Of a stretch of DNA of 13,528 nt, positions 1 through 6,699 are shown in pieces (positions within the stretch are counted from its first letter, which is position 1; each line of letters starts with the position of its first letter). The stretch is taken from positions 1 through 13,528 of the forward strand of contig JAISVV010000077.1 of the NCBI GenBank assembly GCA_031271365.1, written 5' to 3'. The stretch is from Elusimicrobiota bacterium (lineage in GTDB: Bacteria; Elusimicrobiota; Elusimicrobia; Elusimicrobiales; Elusimicrobiaceae). The notes beneath the pieces are model-generated. The model worked only from the letters and a program-made list of their open reading frames with translations, did no database searches and was not told the origin of the DNA. Made by a program: the position numbers and the translations under genes.

Positions 1-40
1 CGTAGTCTGATTCTTTTGTTTTAAAGTCTTGCTGTGTCAT
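1..40 (-). CDS. 5' end of an unidentified gene, cut off by the window edge
   Basis: Only the first 13 codons are visible, reading MTQQDFKTKESDY from an ATG at 38-40. A GGGAG Shine-Dalgarno motif sits five bases upstream, which supports a real start. The gene follows the Pro/Ala-rich gene on the same strand after 26 bases, so it is probably the next gene of the same operon. Too little is visible to name a product. Confidence 0.5.
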   Translation of the reverse strand, partial: MTQQDFKTKESDY

Positions 41-66
41 ATATCTCCCTTTCCTTGCTTGCGCTT

Positions 67-2265
67 TTATGGATTTGCCTGTTTTTGCGCGCGGTCAGTT
101 TCAGGCTCTTCCTCCGGCGGTTGTTGTTTGGGCGCAACCGTCGGTTTTGACAAATTTTGCTTCGCCGCGGGTGAAGGGCGCGGCGGCGGGGGCGGCTTTG
201 GCGCCGCCGGTTGCCGCTGCTCAGGCGCTTGCTGCTTGGGCGCGGCGGCGCGCGGCGCGCTTAGGCCCGAGGTCAGCCAGCCTGCGTCTTGCGCGGGCGG
301 CGGAACAGCTTTTGCAGGCGACGGGGCCGCGGGCGGTTTAGGCTGCGGGTTTGCCGGCTGGGGCGTTTGCTGCTTAACCGGCTGCGCGGGCTGCGCCGCA
401 GGAGCGGTTTTTATTATTGTTGCGCTGCCCTGCATAAACATTTCCGAGAAAGAGGCCTTCTCTTCCGCAACGGGCGGGGCGGAAAAAATTTCTTCCGCAA
501 GAGTTTGATTGCCCGGCGTTTTTTTAACCTGCGGCGCAATATTTGCAGGCGACGGCGCTGCGGCTGCCGCCGGCTTAGGCGCGCTTTGCGGCGCTGGAGC
601 AGGATTTGCAACCGGCGCGCTTTGCGCAGGCACCGGCGCGGCCTGAGGCGGCGCGGAAACCGGCTTTATAATCGGCGCGCTTTGCGGCGCGGGAGCCGGC
701 TCTGCAACGGGCGCGGCGGCGGCCGCTGCCGGCTTGGGCTGCGCAGCCGGAGATAAAAGATTTTCCGGCACTTCTAAAAACGGGTCAAACGCCGGGGCGG
801 GGCGGGGCGCGGGTTTTGGCGCGGGGGCCGCCTGCGGCGCGGGTTTGGGGGCCGGCGTTTCTTTTTTAGGCGGCGGGGTTTGGCCTAAAATTTGCGACAT
901 TTGCTCCCGGCCCGTATTTGGGCTTTCCAGAGCGGGCATATCGGCGTAAAAATTTAAAATCGTCTCCGCCGCGAAGATATCGTCTACGGGCATCTGGCCG
1001 GAGAAGGCTTCCTCCTCCTCCTCCTGAAAAATGTTTTGTTTTAACGCGCCGGGGGTTTCTTTTTGCGCGGAGGCGGCTTTGCGCGCGCTTTTAAAGGGTG
1101 TTTTATTGCCTGCGCTTTCTACGACAACGCCGCTTTTAGGGGCGGCCTGCCGCGCCGCCGGCGGCTGCTCTGCCGGCGCCGGGTTTGGCGCGGGCTGCGT
1201 TTCCGCCTCCTTAGCAGGGGCCGCTTCCTGCGCCGGCGGCTTTGTAGGCGCGGTTAGCTTTTCTTTAGCCGCCGATTTAAAAGCCATCAGTTTACTAAAA
1301 AGATTTGCAAATAAACTGCCCGTTTTCTCGCGCGCTTTTTGCGCCGCGGCGGATACGGCGGCCGCTTTTAAAGATTTCCCCTGCGCTTTTGGGGGGGCTG
1401 CCTGCGGCGCGGGCTGCGGCGCCGCCTGCGCAGGCGTTTGCGCGGGCTGCGCTTTTAACGGCTGCTGTTTTGCCGGCGGCGCGCTTTGACGCTGCATTGC
1501 CGGCTTGCCGCCCAGGGGCATAAGCTGCGGGCTTTGTTTTTGAGGCTCGCCGGGGCTTTTTTGGTCTAAAACGCTTTTATTGTTATAGCCGGAGAGGTCC
1601 TTAATTTCTTTAACCTGCTCGGAGCCCAGGTTAATAAAAGTGCCGTCGCCGACGTCAAGGTCATTGTCTATTTGGATATCGTTTTCTTTGTACAATAAAT
1701 CGGGGCTTTTTAAAGATAAATCTTTGCCGCTGCGGGCCAGCTTAACCGCGCCTTGCGAGCTGAGGCTTGTGCGCGAGGGCGCCTCCTTGCCTTCTATAAT
1801 CCGCAGGATAGAGGCCTCGGCCTCGCGCTCTTCGGGGGTACGCTCGGCTTTGTATTGGGGGGAGAGCATCTGCGGGGTATCGGGCCGGTTTAAAATAGCG
1901 GTATCGGCCGCGGGCTCTACGTCTTTAAGCGCGCGGGGTATTTTGGGGCCTAAATTTTGCGGCAATTCGTTGGCGGGGGCGATTTGCGTTTTAGCCGCGT
2001 CGGGCAGAGAATGGAACGCCTCGTTACTGCTTTGGCTTATAAGGCTTTCTATGCGCACGCGTATCTTTTCCAGCATATCGTCGTCGGTAATGCCGGAAAG
2101 TTCCAACACGTGCGTATAACCCGGCGCTTTCGCGCCGATAAGGCTGGCAAAGCCGGAGAGGTTCTTTTCCAGCAAAGCGGCGTCCGCGTCCGTACCCTCT
2201 ACGACAAGAAGATAGACGGAGTTATCCGTTAAAGTATTTTCCCGTATTTCCCATTTTTGTATCAT
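67..2265 (-). CDS. Large Pro/Ala-rich, probably disordered protein of unknown function
   Basis: I do not recognise this 732-residue protein. Residues 1-80 look like a small folded domain of alternating strands and helices. Residues 80-255 are polar and charged. From about 255 to the end it is dominated by Pro, Ala, Gln and Lys and is very probably disordered. Islands interrupt the tail: a Lys/Ala-rich helix (about 297-340), an acidic stretch with five Glu (415-419), and two similar motifs, DDIFAAE (428-434) and EEIFSAP (591-597). The phrase PAPAPQSAP occurs twice (523-531, 555-563). There is no signal peptide or membrane segment, so I infer a cytoplasmic scaffold or adaptor. The gene lies 39 bases after deoC with a weak ribosome site (GCGGAT). 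The GC-rich repetitive coding creates long spurious frames on the other strand. I favour this frame because it has a coherent N-terminal domain and fits the operon. Confidence 0.75.
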   Translation of the reverse strand: MIQKWEIRENTLTDNSVYLLVVEGTDADAALLEKNLSGFASLIGAKAPGYTHVLELSGITDDDMLEKIRVRIESLISQSSNEAFHSLPDAAKTQIAPANELPQNLGPKIPRALKDVEPAADTAILNRPDTPQMLSPQYKAERTPEEREAEASILRIIEGKEAPSRTSLSSQGAVKLARSGKDLSLKSPDLLYKENDIQIDNDLDVGDGTFINLGSEQVKEIKDLSGYNNKSVLDQKSPGEPQKQSPQLMPLGGKPAMQRQSAPPAKQQPLKAQPAQTPAQAAPQPAPQAAPPKAQGKSLKAAAVSAAAQKAREKTGSLFANLFSKLMAFKSAAKEKLTAPTKPPAQEAAPAKEAETQPAPNPAPAEQPPAARQAAPKSGVVVESAGNKTPFKSARKAASAQKETPGALKQNIFQEEEEEAFSGQMPVDDIFAAETILNFYADMPALESPNTGREQMSQILGQTPPPKKETPAPKPAPQAAPAPKPAPRPAPAFDPFLEVPENLLSPAAQPKPAAAAAAPVAEPAPAPQSAPIIKPVSAPPQAAPVPAQSAPVANPAPAPQSAPKPAAAAAPSPANIAPQVKKTPGNQTLAEEIFSAPPVAEEKASFSEMFMQGSATIIKTAPAAQPAQPVKQQTPQPANPQPKPPAAPSPAKAVPPPAQDAGWLTSGLSAPRAAAPKQQAPEQRQPAAPKPPPPPRPSPAAKQNLSKPTVAPKQQPPEEEPETDRAQKQANP

Positions 2266-2304
2266 AATTAATCCGCTTAGCCGGCTTAAAAGCGCAATAT
2301 CCGG

Positions 2305-2940
2305 TTAACCGGCTACTATTTGCGCGCCGGAGCTGGTGCCCAATCTGTCCGCGCCGGCCTGTATCATTTTTAAAGCGTCTTCTTTGGTTTTAATACCGCC
2401 GGAGGCTTTAACTTTTATGCCGCCGGCTTCTTTCATCAGCTTAACATCGTGCGCCGCGGCCCCGCCGCCGGAAAACCCCGTGGAAGTTTTTACGAAATCC
2501 GCCCCGCAGGCGGCAGCTGTTTTGCTGGCGGTACGTTTTTCTTCCTCCGTGAGGTACGAGGTCTCTATGATAACTTTTAAAATTTTGCCCCGGCACGCCT
2601 CGCGCACGGCTTTGATATCGGCTTCAACTATGTCCGACATACCGCCTTTCAGCGCCCCGATATTTATAACCATATCAACTTCCGCCGCGCCGTCTTTGAC
2701 GGCCTGCGCGGCTTCGAAGGCTTTTACCCGCGCCGTATTTGCGCCTAAAGGAAACCCGATAACCGTGCAAACCGCAACGCCGCTGCCTTTAAGCAGCCCG
2801 GCCGCCAGAGGCACCCAAAACGGGTTGACGCAAACGGAGGCAAATTTATAGCCGGCGGCCTCTTTGCAAAGGGCTTCTATATCGGCCTTTGTCGCCGCAG
2901 CTTTTAAAAGAGTGTGGTCTATATACGAGGCGAGGTTCAT
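2305..2940 (-). CDS. deoC: Deoxyribose-phosphate aldolase
   Basis: This cytoplasmic class I aldolase cleaves 2-deoxyribose 5-phosphate to glyceraldehyde 3-phosphate and acetaldehyde in deoxynucleoside breakdown. The 211-residue protein has the normal length of the short bacterial form and starts with IDHTLLK (7-13). The family's catalytic residues are visible: Asp89 in [12 protein letters not shown], the Schiff-base Lys151 in FVKTSTGF, and the second active-site Lys178 in VKASGGIKT. The start is set by an ATGA overlap with the tpiA stop codon, so translation is probably coupled. Its product is the substrate of TpiA, a sensible pairing. The stop codon lies within a 12-base palindrome (CCGGTTAACCGG) that is too short to call a terminator. 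Confidence 0.97.
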   Translation of the reverse strand: MNLASYIDHTLLKAAATKADIEALCKEAAGYKFASVCVNPFWVPLAAGLLKGSGVAVCTVIGFPLGANTARVKAFEAAQAVKDGAAEVDMVINIGALKGGMSDIVEADIKAVREACRGKILKVIIETSYLTEEEKRTASKTAAACGADFVKTSTGFSGGGAAAHDVKLMKEAGGIKVKASGGIKTKEDALKMIQAGADRLGTSSGAQIVAG

Positions 2941-3692
2941 TTTTGATATCCTATGATTCTTGCAAAATTTTGAGCCTCTAAACTTTGGCCGCCTACCAAT
3001 ACGCCGTCTATATCGGCTTGCGCCATTAAGGCGTCTACATTATCCGCTTTTACGCTGCCGCCGTAGAGTATGCGCACGGCGCCGGCAAAAGGCGCGGTAA
3101 ATTTTGCGGACAACAGCGCGCGGATTTGGCAATGCGTTTCCTGCGCCATAGCGGGCGTGGCGGTTTTGCCAGTGCCTATGGCCCAAACGGGCTCGTAGGC
3201 CACGATTAAATCTTTTAGGTCTTCTTTGCTCAGGCCGTCAAGGCCGGCTTCTATCTGGCGGGTAAGAACCGTCATGGTGCGGTTTTCTTCGCGTTCCGCC
3301 AAAGTTTCGCCTATGCAAAAGACAACTTTTAAACCCTGCTTTACGGCGGCTTTGATTTTTTTGTTTATAATTTCGTCGCTGTCGCCGAACAAGGCGCGCC
3401 TTTCGCTGTGCCCCAAGATAACGTGCGTGCAGCCGGCGTCTTTAACCTGCCCGGCGGAGATTTGGGAGGTAAAGGCCCCCTTTTCTTCAAAAAAACAATC
3501 TTGCGCCGAGAGGATAATATCGCTGCCTTTTAACGCCTGCGCGGCGGCGGAAAGGGCGGTAAAGACGGGGGCTATCATAACCTCGGCGTTATTGGGATTG
3601 GCGGCGGCTTTTACGGCGGCCGCTAAAGTTTTAGTTTGCTCTATGGTATTGTGCATCTTCCAGTTGCCTGCTATAAATGGTTTTCTTGGCAT
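2937..3692 (-). CDS. tpiA: Triose-phosphate isomerase
   Basis: This cytoplasmic glycolytic enzyme interconverts glyceraldehyde 3-phosphate and dihydroxyacetone phosphate. The 251-residue TIM barrel has the usual length and every active-site element: Asn10 and Lys12 in GNWKMH, the electrophile His95 in LGHSERR, the catalytic base Glu167 in [11 protein letters not shown] (166-176), and phosphate-binding loops GGSVKADN (211-218) and GVLVGGQSL (230-238). An AGAGGA ribosome site lies just upstream of the ATG, and a promoter with consensus spacing lies about 55 bases upstream. It is the first gene of an apparent tpiA-deoC-Pro/Ala protein transcript. Nothing is missing or unusual in the protein. Confidence 0.98.
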   Translation of the reverse strand: MPRKPFIAGNWKMHNTIEQTKTLAAAVKAAANPNNAEVMIAPVFTALSAAAQALKGSDIILSAQDCFFEEKGAFTSQISAGQVKDAGCTHVILGHSERRALFGDSDEIINKKIKAAVKQGLKVVFCIGETLAEREENRTMTVLTRQIEAGLDGLSKEDLKDLIVAYEPVWAIGTGKTATPAMAQETHCQIRALLSAKFTAPFAGAVRILYGGSVKADNVDALMAQADIDGVLVGGQSLEAQNFARIIGYQK

Positions 3693-3746
3693 AAAGTCCT
3701 CTAAAAGTTGATTGGCAAGGGCAAAAAGAGCCCAATGCGCATATAT

Positions 3747-3775
3747 AGTATATAATATTATATTTTAGCATACAA
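3747..3775 (-). promoter_or_regulatory. Predicted sigma70-type promoter of the tpiA operon
   Basis: On the minus strand, TTGTAT (3770-3775) and TATACT (3747-3752) are separated by exactly 17 bases in a strongly AT-rich stretch. The implied start near 3740 gives a leader of about 48 bases. Other TATAAT-like hexamers overlap it, so the exact -10 is uncertain. Confidence 0.55.
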
Positions 3776-3790
3776 AATGTAAATCAGGAC

Positions 3791-3829
3791 AAAAAAGCAA
3801 AAAACAAATGCGCCGCTGATAAGCGGCGC
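3791..3829 (-). terminator. Possible rho-independent terminator upstream of tpiA
   Basis: A perfect 8-base inverted repeat, GCGCCGCT / AGCGGCGC with a 4-base loop (3810-3829), is followed on the minus strand by a T-rich tract (3791-3809) broken by a few other bases. It would stop transcripts arriving from the tolB side before the tpiA promoter. The interrupted T tract lowers confidence. Confidence 0.45.
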
Positions 3830-3859
3830 GGCCATTGGGTAACGGCAGAAAAAAGCTGA

Positions 3860-3962
3860 TTTCGCAGATTTGCCCCGATTTTTGATTTTCTTTTCTGCCG
3901 CCGCGTACTTTAATAGTACGCAAGGTAGAAAAAAAATCAAAAAGCGGGGTAAATATGCGAAA
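3860..3962. repeat. Long imperfect inverted repeat with a nested hairpin
   Basis: The arms 3860-3899 and 3924-3962 are complementary over 40 aligned positions with four substitutions and one gap. The apex holds a second, perfect hairpin: GCGTACT (3903-3909) and AGTACGC (3915-3921) with a 5-base loop. The left arm can also pair elsewhere: 3843-3852 and 3891-3900 form a perfect 10-base inverted repeat that would compete with the long stem. Reading frames through the region exist only because of this structure and show no family resemblance. It could be a MITE- or REP-like dispersed element, a structured RNA, or a transcription-stopping structure. The sequence alone does not decide. Confidence 0.7.
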
Positions 3963-3996
3963 TTGTTGCCCGCCGCAGGCCCGAGAAGGGCGACAA
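3963..3996. repeat. Small hairpin next to the long inverted repeat
   Basis: TTGTTGCCC (3963-3971) and GGGCGACAA (3988-3996) pair over nine positions with one G-T pair and a 16-base loop. It directly abuts the long inverted repeat, so the two are probably parts of one structured element. With the hairpin at 3810-3829, the terminator at 4020-4059 and the tpiA promoter, it accounts for most of the 382-base gap at 3693-4074. Confidence 0.5.
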
Positions 3997-4019
3997 CAAC
4001 CCCTCCTTGAAGTTGTGAC

Positions 4020-4059
4020 AAAATAAAACACCCCGCTGTCGGGCGGGGCGTTTTATTTT
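4020..4059 (-). terminator. Rho-independent terminator after tolB
   Basis: A 17-base-pair stem with one A-C mismatch encloses a GC core (CCCCGC / GCGGGG) and a 6-base loop (4037-4042). It is flanked by A-rich and T-rich arms, so it can work in both directions. It starts 16 bases past the tolB stop codon, as expected for the end of the pal-cpoB-tolB transcript. Confidence 0.85.
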
Positions 4060-4074
4060 ATTAAATCAAGCAAC

Positions 4075-5400
4075 CTACCTGCTCCAATGCGGCGTGAAGG
4101 AGTTGCCCCTTATGTTGGCTATCAGGTGCTGCGCGCTGCCGTCGGCGTCCATGGCGTATATCTGGCGCTTGCCGCCGCGCGTTGTTGTAAAAGCAATAAA
4201 ACGCCCGTCGGGAGACCAGGAAGGGTCCTCGTTAGAGCCGGCGTCGGCGGTAAGCTGCCTTAGCTGCCCGCCGGTGATATCCACCAAAAAGATATCTATC
4301 GGGTGGCCGGCGGCCTGGCGGCCCGCGAACGCTATCCACTCGCCGCTGGGGGACCATTGGGGGCTGTCGGCCCAGTTAAAGCGGGTTATGCGCCGCGCTT
4401 CGTTGGTGGCAAGGTTGATAATATAAATCTGCGGATTGCCGGAGCGGTTTGAAACAAAAGTAATAAATTTGCCGTCGGGCGAGAAAGAGGGCGAACCATC
4501 CACCCCGTACTTATCGGTAAGCCGCCTGATTTTGCCGGTGTCGACGTCTTTGATGAAAATATTGGGGTTTTCGCCGCGCGACATTGTCATTACCACTTTG
4601 CTGTCGTCGGGCGATACGCCGCCGATTAAGTTTAAGCCGCCGCCCTTTTCAAAAGATTTTATTTTGCCTTCTTTTAAATCGGCCACAAAAACGTCGGGGT
4701 TGCTGTTTCTGTAGGTGGTGTAGTAGATTTTGGTTGAATCGCTGCTCCAGCGCGGCAGAAGCGCGATGGAATTATCGCGCGTTAAGCGCGTGAGGTTATA
4801 GCCGTCATAATCCACCACATAAATTTCTTTTTTACCGGTAGAATCGTTTGCAAAAGCTATTTTTGTATCGGCAATGCCGCGCGCGCCGGCTAAAAGCCGG
4901 ACAATTTGGTCCGAGAGCATATGCGCCGTGCGCCTTAAACTTTTTGTGCTGCCTTTAAAACTTTTTGCCAAAACGGATTTTTTGGATTCGCTGTCGTACA
5001 AAAAGGCGCGCACTTCCCATTGAGCGGAGGCGGCCGGGGTAAGCTCCGGCGTTTGGGCGGCCAGCACCTCGCCGAATAAAAGATAATTTACGCCTTCTTT
5101 TTGGTTTTTATCCAATATCGGCCCCAAATTATTTGTGTCCACCGGCGGCAAATTATCCCGCACGTCAAAGTAGCGGCTTCTGAGCAAATCCGCCCGCACG
5201 ACGGAGGCTATGGTGTTTGCGGTTTGTTTTTCGTCTAAATTATCCTGCTCTTTGGGGTAAAAGCCGGCCAGGCCGATTTTGGGCAGAGCGTCGGGATTGT
5301 ATTTGGAGGTGATGCCGATATAAACATCGCTTTGCGCGGCAAAAGCAAAATGCGCCGGCAGCAGCAGCGCGGCGGCAAGTAAAAGTTTAAAAAAATTCAT
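4075..5400 (-). CDS. tolB: Tol-Pal system periplasmic protein TolB
   Basis: TolB is the periplasmic beta-propeller that binds Pal and helps the Tol-Pal machine hold and constrict the outer membrane during division. The 441-residue protein has a signal peptide (1-21, likely cleaved after AFA), an N-terminal alpha/beta domain (about 25-170), and a six-bladed WD40-like propeller (about 176-441). The propeller carries repeated PD40 motifs such as FSPDGKFITFVSNRSG (307-322) and WSPDGRFIAFTTTRGG (395-410). Length and architecture match the family. The gene starts 2 bases after cpoB and is the last gene before a strong terminator. In Proteobacteria the order is usually tolB-pal-cpoB; here it is pal-cpoB-tolB, and no tolQ, tolR or tolA is in the window. 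Confidence 0.95.
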   Translation of the reverse strand: MNFFKLLLAAALLLPAHFAFAAQSDVYIGITSKYNPDALPKIGLAGFYPKEQDNLDEKQTANTIASVVRADLLRSRYFDVRDNLPPVDTNNLGPILDKNQKEGVNYLLFGEVLAAQTPELTPAASAQWEVRAFLYDSESKKSVLAKSFKGSTKSLRRTAHMLSDQIVRLLAGARGIADTKIAFANDSTGKKEIYVVDYDGYNLTRLTRDNSIALLPRWSSDSTKIYYTTYRNSNPDVFVADLKEGKIKSFEKGGGLNLIGGVSPDDSKVVMTMSRGENPNIFIKDVDTGKIRRLTDKYGVDGSPSFSPDGKFITFVSNRSGNPQIYIINLATNEARRITRFNWADSPQWSPSGEWIAFAGRQAAGHPIDIFLVDITGGQLRQLTADAGSNEDPSWSPDGRFIAFTTTRGGKRQIYAMDADGSAQHLIANIRGNSFTPHWSR

Positions 5401-5402
5401 GC

Positions 5403-6074
5403 TTACTTTATCCCTTCAAGTAGTTTTTGCGCCTCTTGCGCAAAGGGCGTGTCTTTAAAATCCTGCACGACGGATTTTAGGTAGTTTTGCGCCTCTTCTT
5501 TTTTATTTAAAGGCAAAATGCCGCGCGCATAGATGACGCGCGCCTGCGCGGTGTGCCTGCTTTGGGGATATTTTTCTAAAAGCGTGGCGGCCGCTACGGC
5601 GGCTTTTTGATGTTCTTTTTGCTCCAGCAGGCTCAGCGCCATGTTTAGATACGCTTCCTGCGCATTTTGGCCTTGCGGGGCGGCTTTAAGGTAAAGTTCA
5701 AACCCGCTTGCGGCCTGCGCGTATTGTTTGTCGTCAAACTGGCTTTGGGCCTGGGCAAAAAGCTCGCTTGGAGGCATTTGGTAGCCGCCGCTTTTTACGC
5801 CAAGGCGGCTGGAGATATCGTCAAGTTTTACCGAGATATCTTTAAGCTGGTAATCAAAGTCGCTGAGGTTTTGGCCCGTGCGGGTAAGCTGCTCCGTAAC
5901 GTCGGCCAGCTGCTGCTGCACGTCGTCCTGATTGCGCTGCATGGTTTGCAGGCTTTGGTTTAAGGCCTGCACCTGCGTTTTAAGCACGCCGATATCGGAG
6001 GTTGTCGGTATGCATCCGTACAAGAAAAGAAGAGGGCTTGCCCCCGCCAAAAATAAAAAATGTCTTTTTGTCAT
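5403..6074 (-). CDS. cpoB: CpoB/YbgF-like Tol-Pal accessory lipoprotein
   Basis: CpoB links peptidoglycan synthesis to Tol-Pal-driven outer-membrane constriction in the periplasm. The 223-residue protein has a lipoprotein-type signal ending LYGC (Cys21), a predicted coiled coil rich in Gln, Leu and Asp (about 27-92), and a C-terminal TPR region (about 103-223) with helices at AQSQFDDKQYAQAASGF and related repeats. The lipobox is poor, with Tyr two residues before the Cys. Classical CpoB is soluble rather than lipidated, so lipidation is an inference. I start at the ATG at 6072-6074 because the signal peptide begins there and AGGGG lies ten bases upstream. A longer frame would overlap pal and add 26 residues without signal character. 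It lies 19 bases after pal and 2 before tolB. Confidence 0.88.
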   Translation of the reverse strand: MTKRHFLFLAGASPLLFLYGCIPTTSDIGVLKTQVQALNQSLQTMQRNQDDVQQQLADVTEQLTRTGQNLSDFDYQLKDISVKLDDISSRLGVKSGGYQMPPSELFAQAQSQFDDKQYAQAASGFELYLKAAPQGQNAQEAYLNMALSLLEQKEHQKAAVAAATLLEKYPQSRHTAQARVIYARGILPLNKKEEAQNYLKSVVQDFKDTPFAQEAQKLLEGIK

Positions 6075-6093
6075 AAGGCAAGCCCCTGCTAAA

Positions 6094-6618
6094 TTAGTTG
6101 GCCACGGTGTCGCCGCGGCGGTTTTGGGAGTAGCAGTTTTCGTTCTTTTCAAAGCAGGAAGGCTTTTCCTCGCCGTAGGAAACCACGCTGATGTCAGCCG
6201 AGGGGATACCGCGTCTTACATAATAGTCTTTAATTTCTTTGGCTCTTTTATCACCTAAGGAAATATTGTAGGATACGGTGCCTCTCTCGTCGCAGTTGCC
6301 TTCGACGGTGAGCTTTTTTAAACCCTGCGCTTTAATGGCGTCTACGTTATTGTCCAAGACGGCGCGCGCGTCGCGGGAGAGCGTATATTGGTCAAGCGCG
6401 AAATAAACCGGCGCCAGGCTGACGGCGGCGGCGGAAATTGTGCTTACGCCGTAGCTTTCGTCTTCCACTATCACAACGGTTTCATCGGCGGAAATTTCGG
6501 TAATTTCTCCGGCGCGGGCGGCTTCGTCGGGGCTGGCGTCTTTTTTAACGTTTTTGCCGCAGGCGGCCAAAGAGGCGGCCAAGGCAAAAACCAGTACGAA
6601 TAAGGCTGTGTTTTTCAT
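6094..6618 (-). CDS. pal: Peptidoglycan-associated lipoprotein Pal
   Basis: Pal is an outer-membrane lipoprotein that anchors the membrane to peptidoglycan and is the partner of TolB. The 174-residue form has a lipoprotein signal with lipobox LAAC (Cys20), a linker of about 45 residues, and an OmpA-type peptidoglycan-binding domain from about 70. Its motifs are VYFALDQYTL (71-80), GNCDERGT (107-114) with Asp110, NISLGDKRA (118-126), and NRR (166-168). The usual His-Thr before DERGT is Asn-Cys here, and an extra Cys pair (155, 162) lies near the end. I start at the ATG at 6616-6618, preceded by AGGAG seven bases away. A longer frame reaching 6669 lacks such support. It is the first gene of pal-cpoB-tolB. 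Confidence 0.95.
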   Translation of the reverse strand: MKNTALFVLVFALAASLAACGKNVKKDASPDEAARAGEITEISADETVVIVEDESYGVSTISAAAVSLAPVYFALDQYTLSRDARAVLDNNVDAIKAQGLKKLTVEGNCDERGTVSYNISLGDKRAKEIKDYYVRRGIPSADISVVSYGEEKPSCFEKNENCYSQNRRGDTVAN

Positions 6619-6652
6619 TTTAAGTCTCCTGATGATTATTTGAGTATATTCT

Positions 6653-6682
6653 ATGATACCAGACTTCAAGCCGCGCAGTCAA
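6653..6682 (-). promoter_or_regulatory. Possible promoter of pal-cpoB-tolB
   Basis: On the minus strand TTGACT (6677-6682) and TATCAT (6653-6658) are 18 bases apart in the 81-base gap between the permease stop and the pal start. The implied leader is about 28 bases and contains the AGGAG ribosome site. A second -10-like hexamer (TATACT) lies a few bases downstream. Confidence 0.45.
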
Positions 6683-6699
6683 TCAAAACCGCGCCACGG

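Noticed and set aside
69..2232. Many plus-strand open frames opposite the Pro/Ala-rich gene
   Set aside because: They are shadows caused by GC-rich Pro/Ala codons, which rarely give stop codons on the other strand. They encode Cys/Gly/Arg-rich sequence without domains or ribosome sites.
2301..2312. The 12-base palindrome CCGGTTAACCGG at the end of deoC
   Set aside because: It has no loop or T tract and includes the stop codon, so it is probably chance. It might be a protein-binding site but nothing supports that.
3758..4031. Two overlapping open frames of 87-88 codons on the minus strand in the gap after tolB
   Set aside because: They run through the long inverted repeat, hairpins and the tolB terminator, lack ribosome sites, and their translations look like read-through of structured DNA.
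6619..6669. A longer N terminus for Pal starting at 6669
   Set aside because: The extension lacks signal-peptide character, would include the putative -10 of the pal promoter, and the internal ATG at 6616-6618 has a good AGGAG site followed directly by the lipoprotein signal.
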